From Laguncularia racemosa (lineage: Eukaryota > Streptophyta > Magnoliopsida > Myrtales > Combretaceae), in NCBI GenBank assembly GCA_037954665.1, contig JBBMOL010000377.1, forward strand, positions 310,001 to 374,000: a stretch of 64,000 bases of DNA. The letters are read 5' to 3'. The notes beneath the pieces were generated by a model, which was not told the origin of the DNA, searched no databases, and worked only from the letters and a program-made list of their open reading frames with translations. A program made the translations under genes and the position numbers. Numbering within the stretch: position 1 is the stretch's first letter; every line of letters starts with the position of its first letter. Below, one piece after another: positions 34,120 to 46,465 of this stretch.

Positions 34120-35979
34120 TTACAAGGCTGCCCTCTCCTTTTCACTCACCACTAAAGTTGATTCCCCTTCAACTTGGCCTCTCACACTCTTTCCAGCCTT
34201 CCTCTCCTTTTCCTTTTGATCTTGACTTTTATATTTTTTTTTCTTCTCATTGTCTTTTTCTCTCTCACTCTCACTCTGCTTTTCACTCACCTTATGTTTT
34301 GCAAAAGACTGTTGTAGCTGCAATTGGTCCTCATACACTTGTTTAGGTGTTAAAGGTTTAAGGTTAAAAGTTTTTCCTTGGTGAACAAGCGTATACTTGT
34401 TAGAAATGCCATCATGAACAACCTTCCTATCAAATTGCCATGGCCTCCCCAACAACACATGACATGCTTGCATTGGCACTACATCACATAACACCTCATC
34501 CTCATACCTACCAATGCGAAACCCAATCAAGGCTTGCTTACTCACCTTAGTCTCAGCACTATCATTCAACCACTGCAATTTATATGGACTAGGGTGTCTA
34601 ACAGTTTTGAGCCCCAGCCTCTCAACAACAAAATTACTCACTACATTGGTGCAACTTCCCCCATCAATAATCAAACTACAAATGTGATCTCCTAGATAAC
34701 ATCTAGTATGAAATATATTCTCCCTTTGCACCTCCTCTTCTTCCTTCACCTGCACATTCAAAGCTCTCTTCACTACTGCCACTAGCCTTCCCATTGCAGG
34801 CTCCTCATCATCACTAACATCCTCTAATGGTGGCATATCATCTTCTTCACTATCCCCCTCAGTCTCATACTCACCATCATCACGCAAAATCATCACACGC
34901 CTATTTGGACATTGACTAGCAATATGGCCTCTACCTTGACATTTAAAGCATCTAATGTCACGATTTCTAGAAGTAGAAGATTCAGAGTTACCTTGATTAC
35001 CAGGAGTAGAACCCGCTTGCCTCAACTCCCCTTTTAGTTTGGTAAGTAAAGGCTTTTCTTCCTTCTTCCATTGATTAGTCTTCCAAGTGGATGAACCATT
35101 ACCCTGTTGAAATCGTGCACTACTACTACCCTTCTGCTTGTGCTGGTTCTCAACCTTTATAGCCATGTGAACCATATCCTCCAATTCTACATAATGCTGC
35201 AATTCAACCACATTTTGGATTTCTCTATTCAACCCAGCAAGGAATCTAGCCATTGTAGCCTCTCTATCATCTTCTACATTCGCCCTAATCATAGTGACTT
35301 CCATCTCCTTGAAGTACTCATCTACACTTCGGCTTCCCTGCCTCAGAGTTTGCAACTTGTTGTGCAATTCACGATAGTAATACGCAGGTATAAACCGCTT
35401 TCTCATCACTCTTTTCATCTCTTCCCAAGACTCAATAGGTGGCTCGCCACTCCTTCTTCTATTCAACATTAATTGATCCCACCACACTATAGCATAATCT
35501 GAAAATTCAATGGCAGCAAGTTTCACCTTCTTTCTCCCACTATAGTTGTGACAATCAAACACCATCTCCACCTTTTTCTCCCATTCTAAATACGCCTCGG
35601 GATCATTCTTCCCTTGGAAAGGAGGAATCTTCATCTTTATGCTACTCAATTGATCATCCTCTCTATTCCTATCTCCTCTATCTTCCCAATCTCTAGTCCC
35701 TCTATTCCGACCACTATAACCTCTATAACTCCCAACAGAAGGCTCATCAAAGTCATCACCCAACATTTCATCTCCACCCCTCGGTACTCTCCTAGAACGA
35801 CTCTCCCTCTTATGCCCTTAGAATACGTTTGTGGATTGCTCTAGTCTTTGCTCCACCGTCTCATGAATTTGTTCCATTCCTTCTTGGAACATCCTCTTCA
35901 TTTCTCCCCTTAACGCCTCAATTACTAACCTAGCATCAAACCTTCCCCTCTCACCTTCCGGAAAATGTTGTCTCGACAT
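34120..35979 (-). pseudogene. Element Q Gag and protease
   Basis: ATG at 35979 (MSRQHFPEGERGRF) is chosen as start because it lies after the leader and heads the conserved Gag. TAA at 35818-35820 interrupts; then 35766-34120 is open (548 residues). Gag core with MKIPPFQGKNDPEAYLEWE and MKRVMRKRFIPAYY, zinc knuckle CFKCQGRGHIASQC near residue 275 of that stretch, acidic linker, retropepsin LIIDGGSCTNVVS and HVLLGRPWQFD, then a Lys/Glu-rich segment. Stop TAA 34120-34122. The protease loop is D-G-G-S rather than the usual D-S/T-G, as in all family A copies here. Confidence 0.92.
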
Positions 35980-36405
35980 AGTTCCTGCAGAAAAGATTAG
36001 TACAACACAAATATATATATGATCAAACCTCACGATACACTCCCTTACATGTTTTGCTCAAATGATTATATCACACAGTCACTCGTGTATTCTCACAAAC
36101 AACGATGATATCACTCACCAATTTCCTCTTCTCAATTCTCTTGGAACTAACCCGAACTACATCAATTTCCTTCCGTAGAATTCAAAACCAACTCTAGGGT
36201 TCGTAAAATTTTCCCTTATTTTTTCTATCCGAATTTTTTTTTTGTCTCTTTTTTTTTTTTTTTTTTTACAATCGACTAGTAAATACTACACTATCAAAAG
36301 ACAATTAATATTGCGGAATTGAACACGATAATTGATATGAACGATTGGAGTTAGGGTTTTTGATATTACCTTCCTCAACCGAACTTGATGTTTTGACAAA
36401 CCTAA
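35980..36405 (-). other. Element Q leader with long T tract
   Basis: Non-coding leader between primer site and Gag start. A T-rich tract at 36233-36266 on + (poly-A sense in the element) is broken only by GTCTC. Confidence 0.75.
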
Positions 36406-36417
36406 GCTCTGATACCA
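36406..36417 (-). other. Element Q primer-binding site
   Basis: GCTCTGATACCA on + is the exact reverse complement of TGGTATCAGAGC, the tRNA-iMet primer site, 3 bp from the 5' LTR. Confidence 0.93.
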
Positions 36418-36420
36418 AAC

Positions 36421-37327
36421 TGATACGAACCACGCCAACTCGCGACGAAACCCAATACCAATACGTTCGGAAATTCGTTGCCTAAGATGCCCAAACACCT
36501 AAAGTGGAAAACTGCGACCCGTTGTCTATAAGTGAGACAAGAACCTTGGTATAAAAGTGAAGACGCCACAATCGGGATGGAAAACCGATTGATAAGTCGG
36601 GATGAACGCCACGGAAATCAATCCGATAAGTTCGAATTATGTTCTTGAAGAACCAAGAGAGGTACCTCTCAAAAGTGTTTAATGTTCAATGATGTCTAAT
36701 CTCTAATGTTCTAAACCCTAGGAGCTTTTATACTAGGGTTACAATTCGTGTAAAAAACAAGTCCAAAACGACGTAGTTTAGTTAAGTGACATAAAAACGC
36801 GAAACAGAACAAGCTGGCCGACAGGGGATACACGGTCTATGTATACGCCCGTGTACTTTGGCCGTGTACTTGTCTGTGCAACTTCTGGCAACATACACGC
36901 CCGTGTACTTTGACCGTGTATCTGTCTGTGCAACTTCTGGCATCATACACGCCCGTGTACTTTAGCCGTGTATCTTTCTGTGGATTTGCTTGACTCCATA
37001 CACGGCCGTGCCTTTTAACCGTGTATCTAGCCGTGTATGATTCTAGGCAATCTTGAGAGTCCTACACGGCCGTGCCTTGAAAGTACACGCCCTCTTCAAC
37101 CCGTGTCCGGTGTGACTTGTATAAGAGCAAGGGTCTTCCTATGGTTGTTCCAATCCATTCCAACTTCATGATTGCCCCAATCCTTCCCGGCTTCATGGAC
37201 ATCCTTTATCAACCCGTTAAGTGCTTCCTTAAGTCGTTTCGCTCGACTTCTTGTGATCGGTCCAGCCGGCACTTCAAGAGGATCTACATTCCTTCTTCCG
37301 GCTTAACTCTCATCATGGATCTCATCA
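36421..37327 (-). repeat. Element Q 5' LTR
   Basis: On + TGATACGAACC to GGATCTCATCA, 907 bp; few substitutions from the 3' LTR by eye. Reverse TATA box at 36725-36732. Palindrome repeats about 36830-37100, upstream of the promoter on the element's strand. Confidence 0.94.
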
Positions 37328-37332
37328 CATGG

Positions 37333-38950
37333 CTAGGGTTCTCTTCTCACCAAAAAGTCCAAGCAATCCTCCTACATGTGCTTCCCTTATAGACCCACAA
37401 GGTATACATAATTTTCCAGCTTTATACAAAAATCCCTCAATCATGTAATACCCCTTAAACATCTTTCCCTTAGAACATTTCTCAATAATTGTTCTCAAAT
37501 AATCATCATGCCTGTACTGTTCCTTCAGCAATTCAAAACTAAGCAGTTTTGATTGAAGAGAAGTGATAAGTACATGCCTACATGATAAAGCATAAGCTAC
37601 CATATTCTAGTTACCCTTCTTGTACTTAATCACATATGCAAAACTCTCTAGAAACTTTACCTATTTAGCTTAGCATTTAGAAAGATTTTGTTGACACTTG
37701 AAATGCTTTAGTGACTCATGATCTGTCTAGATGATGAATTCTCTCAGAAGGAGATAATGTTGCTACGTCATCAAAGCCTTCACTAAGGATTAGAATTCCT
37801 TATCATATATGGAGTAGTTTAAAGTTGCACCACTCAACTTTTCACTAAAGTAGGCAATAGGCCTCTTATCCTGCATCAACACAACACAAATCCCTATCCT
37901 AGAAGCATCACATTCTAAGTTAAAAACTTTATCAAAATAAGGTAAAGCCAATACTAGAGCATTAGTAAGTTTTTCTTTTACCTCTTCAAAACTCTTTTGG
38001 GCCTTCTCACCCTAAATGAAAGGAACATTTTTCTTGGTCAATTCGGTTAATGGACTGAAAATGCTACTAAAATTATAGACAAAGCGCTTATAAAATGAAG
38101 CTAGTCCATGGAAACTCCTTACCTCCGCGACTGATTGTGGCGTTGGCTATTCTCTAATAGCTCTCACTTTCTCCTCATCAACCTTGACACTAGAACTAGA
38201 TACAATAAATCCCAAAAATGTTACCTCAGTTTAGTAGAAGGAACACTTCTGGAGATTTGCAAACAAATGCTATGCCCTTAAGATTGAAAATATTGCCTGA
38301 AGATGCTCCACATGATTTTCTAAGCTTTTCCTATATATCAAAATATCATCAAAATAAACAACAACAAATTTACCTTGAAACTCCTTCATTACATGATTCA
38401 TTAATCTCATAAATGTGCTAGGAGCATTACTTAAACCAAAGGGCATAACCAACCATTCATACAATCCATGGTGTGTTTTAAAAGCAGTCTTCCACTCGTC
38501 TCCTTCTCTCATTCGAATTTGATGATATCCGCTTTTAAGATCCACTTCGGAGAACACTTCTGCACCATACAATTCATCCAACATATCATTAAGTTTAGGA
38601 ATAGGATACATGTATTTGATGGTAATTTTGTTGATAGCTCAACTATCAATGCACATTCTCTAAGTACCATCCTTCTTAGGGCAAAAAGGGCTGGAACAGC
38701 ACAAGGATTGAGACTGTCCCTGATAAAATCCCATTCGACTAGCTCATCCATTTGACATTTTAATTGCTTAGCCACTTCGGGATTCATGCGATACACAGGT
38801 CAATTTGGCAAAACTGACCTAGGTAAGAAGTCAATGGCATGCTTTGTACCTCTCAAAGGTGGTAAACCCTTTGGCAAATAATCAATAAAAAGGTCACTAT
38901 ACTCATCCAATACCTGAGATACTACAGGGGGTAGATGTTAATGCCCCTCT
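37333..38950 (-). pseudogene. Element P integrase N-terminus, RNase H and RT
   Basis: Minus strand, right of Q. Integrase zinc part and linker at 37333-37603; RNase H about 37603-38200 with many stops; RT 38270-38800 with YPIPKLNDMLDEL, FSEVDLKSGYHQIRM and YFDDILIY intact, a frameshift near 38640, then the RT start GLPPLRG region near 38870. Same lineage as A and C. Confidence 0.85.
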
Positions 38951-40997
38951 ATCCCTAAGGCATATCTTCACTACAACAAGTATACTAAGCTCTCATCCAT
39001 TATGGCCTCCTCCAACTCACTCTATCCCATCAATAAGACCTTCTTCCCCCCCCAAAGTTCTTGGCCTGTGTTGGACCCGCTTTGATCTCTGATGGCCTAC
39101 TAACTTGTTGCTGAACCTCTTTGTTGATGATCGTAATCACACAAATTTAAAATCCCTTTTTCTATGACTCTCTGTTATGATCAAATAGACAAGTGCACTT
39201 ATCAATTGTAATAGTATAGAATTGTGTTCGAGTATCGTATCCTCAGGGATCAGAAAGTACCAATAATAACTCTAAATTGACTATCTAACCGCACAAATTC
39301 GAAAGATTCAGATTAAATTAAGAATACTTAACAAAACCTATAGCAATTAAAAATAACACAATAACTTGATTACTAATCCGATAACTAAGAACATACCCTA
39401 CCCTTACTACTCCTCTAATTGTTATGTAACTTCACCCTTTCAATAAATTAGTTAATGAGCAATGGTTATCTCTAAACCGCGGAGTATTTAACACTAAGCC
39501 AATGTTTTTCCCAGATTCATTAGCTCCTAACCCTAATCACTTTGATGAAGATCTCTCTTCTATCAAAAATCAATTAGAATTGCATTAACACTCTTGAACC
39601 CTCAATTAGATCAAATTATCTAATTTAATCTAATACAGAAAATTCACGTTCTCTATCCCTAGATTACATACGAATTCCTTTATTCATGTAAGATCTATTC
39701 AAACAAGAGATTTTCCAATCATCTTCTAAGAAATCAGTACAAATTCAATGTTGGCCATACATCAAATTAGCAACACTACATGAACAACATGAATAAATTC
39801 AGAGAATTCCACTATTCATTAACTATGCAATCAATCCCATATTACATGACAATTAGAATTCGTAAGGTTCGGGTATGAAATAACTAGCCACTCATGATTT
39901 TCAATTTACAATTCAATGAAACAGAATGAAAAAGAAAGAGAAAACCCCTGTGCATGAGCCCTTCGGTGTCGTCTTCTTCTTTTTCGTCCCTTCAGCCTCT
40001 CTTTTGCGTCCCTTCGGCCTCCTCGGCCTCCTCTTTGGTACTCCCCTTTTCGCACTCTCCTCTTTTCTGGAAAAATGAGAGTATATATATGCATGAAACC
40101 CTAAAATCTTCTGAAACGACCGACTCTTTTTATATACACGGTCTCAACCCATGGTTATACACGGCCGTGTACTTAAACCGTGTAACCTTCTGTTGGTTTT
40201 TTCTAGGCTCAACATACGGCCACGCCTCAGGCCGTGTATGCAACCGTGTAAGCTTCTGTGGATCTCCTAAGATGAACACACGACCGTGCCTTTGAAATAC
40301 ACACCCGTGTACTTCCCCTATTTCTTCCAAAAAGCATTTTTCTTCGTGTATTCTTCTCTGATTTCAATCCAAGTCGATATCTCTTCTCAAAATAGTGGTC
40401 CTCATCCCTAAAACTGAAATATTTCTCTTTTAAGTATAAAAAATTCTTAAAGATAACATCAACTTATTACATAAACAACTAGAATTCATCTAAAATACAA
40501 GTGCTAATTTATACTTATCACTCTTGCACTTTTGAAGGTGACATTCGGTTCAGGATGATATGTTTACCCTCTTTTTGGAATACATATGTATTTTTGAAAC
40601 CATCATATAAGACCCTCCTTTCATACAATTAAGGCCTGCCAAGTAATATATGAGATGCACACATAGGAAGAATATCACATTTAATTTCATCATGATATTT
40701 ATCCTCTATACTGAAAGGTACCTTAGCTCTCTAGGTTACATAGAGACTCTCTTATTCACTTAGCCAATGTAATTTGTAGGGTTTAGGATAGGGGATAGTT
40801 ACAAGTTTCAATTTCGATGCTAATGAGGTAGCCACAACATTAATACAACTACCACCATCAATAATAATGACACACAAGTTACCTTACACCTTACAAGAAG
40901 TGTGAAACAAGTTTTCCCTTTGCTCATCATCAATAGTTGTAAAAGAGGTCAAGGCACGGTGTAGTACATTAGTAAACAAATACAAATCACTTGACAT
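38951..40997 (-). pseudogene. Element P protease, gag-less start
   Basis: Start at the reverse ATG 40995-40997 (MSSDLYLF), the same gag-less start as X1, X2 and A. Retropepsin loop IIDGGSC around 40850, LLGRP-like region around 40620, then the QPS-type linker at 38951-39174 and 40526-40560, split by the solo LTR 39175-40520. Several stops. Confidence 0.78.
39175..40520 (-). repeat. Solo LTR of a third family, inverted
   Basis: On + TTATGATCAAATAG to ATACTTATCA; reversed it begins TGATAAGTATAAATT. Flanks CTCTG (39170-39174) and CTCTT (40521-40525) are a TSD with one change. Reverse TATA-rich promoter at 40081-40090; ACACGG/CCGTGT palindrome words at 40137-40318 upstream of it. There is no internal region. 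The text near one end resembles family B (CCTCAGGGAT and CGTATCC words), so it may be a distant Athila-like LTR. Confidence 0.78.
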
Positions 40998-41932
40998 TGT
41001 TGCTTGCTAACTTTAACAAGCTAATAATACACTACACTACACACCACGACAACACACTCTTACACACCTACGGTGTAATCAAGTAACCAATGCATCACAC
41101 ATTTTCCTACACTTTAATTACGGTAACAACAAGTGGAACAATAATTAAACACTTCCAAATGGTAAGTCAATGAATTCAACTAAGAAAGTGTTTAAGCATC
41201 AATATATAATAACTTCCACACTTTAATGCTTATTTTAAAATTCAAATTTAACCACAATGATTCTCTTTCTAATCATGGCACAAACATACACCTCCACTTT
41301 ACATAGAATACCTTCTTCACAACACAAACTCACAATAAGTTGCAATTCCCTTCATTACACACTCATACCGCCACACATACACAACATAATCACAGTGCAA
41401 CTCCCTTCAAACCACAACACCACTTCACATGCCGCACTTCCTCACCTCAACACATACAACACTTCACGGCAACAAATTCAAATACCACTCTTAATGTAAC
41501 CTTCTCCACAAATGGTAAGAAGAAAATTCAAATTCAAATAATCATTCAATTAACTAATACACAATAACTTCTTCAACTTAAAGAAGGTGTTTGAATTTCA
41601 AATATTTTCCTTAATCTCACATTAGACAAATCTGAAAATTTGCAAATGACAACCTCAATTTCCGAAATCACCAACACATAATTGACTTTTCTTTGTTTCA
41701 ATTTCCACTTTTCCCAAATGATCACAAAGGAACACTCCTCCTTCCTTACGGTAAGTTCAAGGATAACAATGCTACCACAAGTATTCCACGTCCACTTCAA
41801 CAACAACAACAAGAATGCAACAAAATCCACAATCACTACTATAAATCACTTCAACAATTTCGGATCAAGAAATCAACTTCAAGACCCTAATTGTCAAATG
41901 AAACTCACACAATTCCCTTCCTCAAATCCTAT
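40998..41932 (-). other. Element P leader, non-coding
   Basis: A/C-rich on +, T/G-rich on the element strand, homologous to the leaders of A, N and D. Open stretches on + (41257-41567) are low-complexity antisense. Confidence 0.6.
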
Positions 41933-41944
41933 GCTCTGATACCA
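41933..41944 (-). other. Element P primer-binding site
   Basis: GCTCTGATACCA on +, perfect tRNA-iMet site in reverse, 5 bp from the 5' LTR. Confidence 0.92.
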
Positions 41945-41949
41945 AATTA

Positions 41950-42796
41950 TGATGTGCTTGAAATTCCAAAATTCACAAGCATAAGATACAAATGATTAAT
42001 CAATCACACAAATAATCAATTGGACTCAAAATTGGCATGAATTAAAAGATGAACAACCTCAAATGGCGTGACCAAATTAGAAGTACTACAAGGGAATTCC
42101 AATACCAATTAAATACCAAGGAACAATGCAATTCCAATCTCTAAAATTAGCTTGTAATCCTAGCAATACATGAACCTTAATTTAGCATAAAAGAACACAT
42201 AACAAAATCAACTAACTATCACTAGATATTACACACTAGTAATAATAGGATGCAACTTGGAAAACCTTGACATTACTCATAAGAATTCTATGCTAAACTA
42301 GCCACAATTTCCAAAGAAATTAATAAGAGTAGATGCTAGCAAGAGGGTGATTCTCACAGGAAGTGTTTGTATTTTTATCAAATTATGAAAAAGCTCCCTA
42401 AAAACCGTAGTTAGCAAGTATTTATACTTGCTCCTATTAGGGTAAAACAAACTAAAAATTACAAAATTACCATTAGGTGGCCAATTCAAAAATCACAATT
42501 ACAAGTGTAAAAATGGTCTTCAAGTGGCCGGTTCTTCAAGTCAAGTGAAAATATTATAGACTATTGGATGTAAGTCCAAAAACATCTCCAATTTGATCCT
42601 TATCGTATTTTATTCACCATCTTGTAAAATTGATAAATGTACCTGTTGGAATGCACAACAATTATGTAATACAAAAATAGATACTAAATCAATATCCCTA
42701 GGATTTTATTGTTCATGGAGGATCCTCATAGCTAGGTTTTGTAAACCCTTAGCTCAAGCTCTAGTGATCAGTCCTATAGGAATTTGATTCCTATCA
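41950..42796 (-). repeat. Element P 5' LTR (L10)
   Basis: On + TGATGTGCTTG to GATTCCTATCA. Perfect promoter repeat 42414-42431. Scattered differences from L9, plus small indels. Confidence 0.92.
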
Positions 42797-43281
42797 CTAG
42801 GCACATCATAATTTACTTCTTAATCCAAATTGTGAAGTGGAATTGAAGTAGTTTATTGTGATTTTGTTGTGTTATATTTGTTGTTGTTGAAGTGGAAGTG
42901 GAGACCTTGTAGTAGTCCTTGTGTTCTTGATCTTGCCATGAGGAGAAGGGGAAGTAGGAAATGTATTTCCTTATGTGTGTTTCGGAATTGGAGATACATT
43001 CTTTGTGACAAAAGAGAAGTCAATTTTCTTGTATGTTGTTTCGGAATTGAGGAGTGTGAATTGCATTTCCAGATTTGTTTTGCGTGGAGGATAGGGAAAT
43101 TATTTGAATTCAAATACATTCATTAAGTTTAAAGAAGTTATTATATAGTACTGATTGAATGAAATTTAAATATTTTTGAATCATTTCTTACCATTTATGG
43201 AGAATATTCATTAAGAGTTGCATTTGAGTTGTTGTGCCATGATTGGAAGAGAAGCAAAGTGTGTGCATGTTGCACCGTAGG

Positions 43282-44832
43282 TGATAGAGCCATTTTATAC
43301 TCAATCTTTATAGTATAAATTGTGTTAAATTATTATTGATTTTATAGAAATCATAAGGAAATGGTACTTCAATTCTATCATCGTGATAAATCAGGTTAAA
43401 TGGAGTCAAGGATGCTAATTCAAGTATTTTAGAGAAGTCATCTACAACTTGGATCAAGACAAGGAATTACACCACCGGAGGAAGCACGGTTTGAGGCACG
43501 GCCAAGGTTCAAACTGTGCTACACACTGGACAAGAAGGCGAAAATGAGGACTTTGAACAGAGAAAGACACGGCTTAAGGTACGGCCGTGGTGGAACCCGT
43601 GGGATAAACCGTGCTTGAAGCCGTGGTGGAAGATAGATATGCCAAGGAGAAGAAAGTGTGGAACATCAACCAGATGAAGACACGGCTTGAAATCTAGCCG
43701 TGGGTGTAACCGTGCTACACACTGGACACGGATGAAGACTTGAAGAATATGCACAGAGGATGGCACGGCTTAACCCACGGCCGTGTGGTAGGGCGTGCCA
43801 AGCAGACGTATCTTCACTTCTCGAAATCTACTTGAAAAAGGAAAGATATTTTCGTATCTTGCTAGCAAAAGATCACATGTTATCCATCTAATAGTATAAA
43901 TAGAGCCAACCCTAGAAGGTTAGGACAACTTTTGAACTTTTGAACTTTGGAATCTTGGATCTTGAAGAAGGAAACGCGGAGGCAAAGCAAGCAACCGGGT
44001 TCATTATGTTTCTATCTTTTATTTTCGTTTTATTGATGAACATGTGTAGCTAAGCTACTTTTCTAGCCAAAGGGTCATAGATGTTTAATTCTCCACGAAT
44101 TGTGAGGTCTAATTGACTTGTATTTATTCTATTCTTTGCTTTCAGGTATTCATATATCTTCTAATCGTTTTGTCATTATTATCTTTGTTGATTGGTATGA
44201 ATAGAGCTCTTCTACTCAATTAGCAAGTTAATATATTGTCAACTAGCACGTCAAATCCGTAATTGTTTGATTGTTCTAGTCTTAGTGACGCAATAACATG
44301 TTTGGTTATAAAAGAGATGATCGAATTCATGTTATGGAGGTATGTGATCATGTTTAAATAGGTTATGTTATAATCTACTGGCATGAATTGGTAGTCTCTC
44401 TAGATCTTAATGCTATTGATAGATTGAATCCTAAGCGCTTGTCTAAGGGTTGTTTAATCAATAAGAGAAATAATTCAAAGCGCTTGTCAGAGGTTATCGA
44501 GGAAGTAAGGAGAGATAGGTTGTTAGAGCTTGTTAATAACCATAACCAATTTATCTAGAACAAGAATAGAGAACATTTGCATCGATGATCAATTCTTAGA
44601 ATTAAACCATCTTGATTCCTTTGGCTAGGCTTTTACCAATATTTGATTTTCTTACCTTGTTTTACATTATTTGATTCACAAACAAAACCCCCCATTTTCC
44701 TTTTTCTTATTGTTCTCTTTGAATAGAAATATCTTTACCAATCCCTGTGGATTCGACCCTACTTACCACTATATGCAAATCATATAATTATCTAGGAGTA
44801 GGTTTTATTTTTGTTGGATTCGACACCCATCA
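43282..44832 (+). repeat. Solo LTR B2 (Athila-like family B)
   Basis: TGATAGAGCC to CACCCATCA, 1551 bp. Flanks GTAGG (43277-43281) and GTGGG (44833-44837), one mismatch. No primer site follows, so it is solo. TATA box TATAAATA 43895-43902; CACGG/CCGTG-type repeats 43490-43800 upstream. Inverted partner B3 (2141-3796) belongs to the same subtype. Confidence 0.88.
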
Positions 44833-44900
44833 GTGGGTGAAGTGAGTGTGTGCGTTTAAAGGGTGTTGCACTGTGGTGAAGTGAGTGTGTGTGGTTGAAG

Positions 44901-46090
44901 TGATGTGCCTAAAACCAAGTTTAAGCACACAAAAACCAAGATTAAAAGACAATTACACAATGTCAATCAATTAGTTCAACAATTACGCTAATCCTCAATG
45001 TTTATGAACCAATTCTTCAAATGTTGACGTGTTTAATCTTAAATATCCAAATGTGATTAGCTCTGATACCAAAAGATGATGTTCCTAAAACCAAGTTTAA
45101 GCATATGCAAATGAACCAATTTACAACTCTTAAGTGATAAAATCAAAATTGGTTGAAAGGGAAACAAAATTGCGTGAACCTTAATTAATGGAATGTGAAT
45201 TGAATGATAAAAATCAATGATCATTAAATCACAATGATGCTATTACTCAAATGAATCAATAAGTTAACTCAACATCCAATGAAGTTCAAGCCAATCAACA
45301 CATACAAATAAACCTTGACTCCTCCTCACAACAATACCCTTCCACGCAACACAATGTAAAATACCATTGATGGCAATAACAAGTGCTAAAACCACTCAAT
45401 TATATATAATGACAAGAGAGGATACAAATGAAGCCAAATTTAGATCAAAGAACTAACCTAATCAACCCTATATATGATTCACTGGTGATGAAAAGGAAAA
45501 CACAATGTAGGGAATTGATATTACTCACAATTCTCTCTATTGCAACTCACCACAATTCCAATTTGTGGATTGAAATTGATAAAAACCAATGAAATTAGGA
45601 AGAAACCTAATCTCTCACATGAAAAGTGTTTGCTACAAATTTCAAGTCTATCCCCCAAAACCCTACTTAAGCAAGTATTTATACTTACTCTCTTTAGGGT
45701 AAAAATGTCTATAAAATTACAACTATGCCACTATAGGGTGGCTAGTCCTAAAACACAAAATATAAGTAAAACAAAAGTTGTCCCAAAAACTTACAACATA
45801 AATAGTCTAAAGAAAAATAATTACAAGTACAAAATAATAATAATCCTCAAAGAGCTAATGCGTCGAGGCGATGTTGATCACAGCGGGCCATTAGATGAAA
45901 ATTTGATGATGTCCCTAATTGATCAATAGTGAGATTCATTTGGCATCCCATGAAGAAATATCATTGTACCTATTAGATTATCATTCAAATACTTATTAGA
46001 TAAAGAAAAACAAGTATAAATATAAGTGATTTGGATCATCATCCAAATTAAGTTCCATATCCATCTAAGTCGCCGGAAAGATTCCCATCA
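44901..46090 (-). repeat. Solo family A LTR L11, type II U3, with perfect TSD
   Basis: On + TGATGTGCCTAAAACC to GATTCCCATCA. TSD TGAAG on both sides (44896-44900, 46091-46095). It contains a perfect reverse primer site GCTCTGATACCA at 45060-45071. Because TSDs bound the whole unit, the primer site is truly part of this LTR. Promoter repeat 45671-45688. Confidence 0.92.
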
Positions 46091-46465
46091 TGAAGGGTGT
46101 TACACTATAGTGAATTGTGTGTGTGTGTGGCGTAGAGTGTATGTTGTGATTGAAGCTTGTACAGTGAAGTGAGTGTTGTGTGTTGAAAGTGTGAAAGTGT
46201 GTGTGGACCATAGAGTGGAGAGCTACACTATGAGTGTGTGTGTATACCGTAGAGTGAGTGTCGTGTGTTAGGTGTGTAGTAGTGGTTGTGTTAAAGTGTG
46301 GAAGTGTGTGTGGAGCCGTGGTGTGTGTGTTATTTTAGGATTGTGTTAAACTGTGGAAGTGGGTGTGTGTGAAGTATTGTTATAGGGTTGAAAAGGGGTG
46401 TTGTGTGTGTTGTATTTGATGTGAAGTGTATTATAGTTATATTAATTTGTTTAGTGTGTCAAAAG

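Larger units (their letters stand above)
30470..37327 (-). mobile_element. Element Q: near-complete CRM/Reina-like Ty3/gypsy retrotransposon
   Basis: LTRs 30470-31363 and 36421-37327, perfect tRNA-iMet primer site, one Gag-Pol frame with all domains in the order Gag, protease, RT, RNase H, integrase. TSD CATGG (30465-30469, 37328-37332) is perfect and lies in P's integrase. It has six in-frame stops and no frameshift. It is the only element in the window with every domain, and the innermost of the nest. Confidence 0.95.
28590..42796 (-). mobile_element. Element P: inverted gag-less pol-bearing family A copy hosting Q
   Basis: On +: 3' LTR 28590-29429, integrase 29430-30469, Q, integrase N-part/RNase H/RT 37333-38950, protease 38951-40997 with a solo LTR inside, leader, primer site 41933-41944, 5' LTR 41950-42796. 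TSD CTAGG (28585-28589, 42797-42801) is perfect. Net length is about 6 kb. No gag domain. Confidence 0.93.
27821..42808 (+). repeat. Element N 5' LTR (L8), split by P
   Basis: Pieces 27821-28589 and 42802-42808. Start TGATAGGAATT; the last seven bases CACATCA are stranded right of P. Promoter repeat 28243-28260, one arm base changed. The sequence after it (42809) has no recognisable primer site. Confidence 0.85.
42809..46465 (+). other. Element N leader, broken by two solo LTRs
   Basis: Leader pieces 42809-43281, 44838-44900 and 46096-46465 flank solo LTRs B2 and L11. T/G-rich; the last piece has repeated GTGTGTG runs. No gene recognised. Confidence 0.65.

Noticed and set aside
35107..35472. 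121-residue open frame on +, and others at 31153-31536, 33869-34219 and 37117-37392
   Set aside because: Opposite-strand shadows of Q Gag, RT and the coding part of the Q LTR.
36233..36266. Poly-T tract as a retroposon poly-A tail
   Set aside because: It lies within Q's leader between primer site and Gag and has no flanking duplications.
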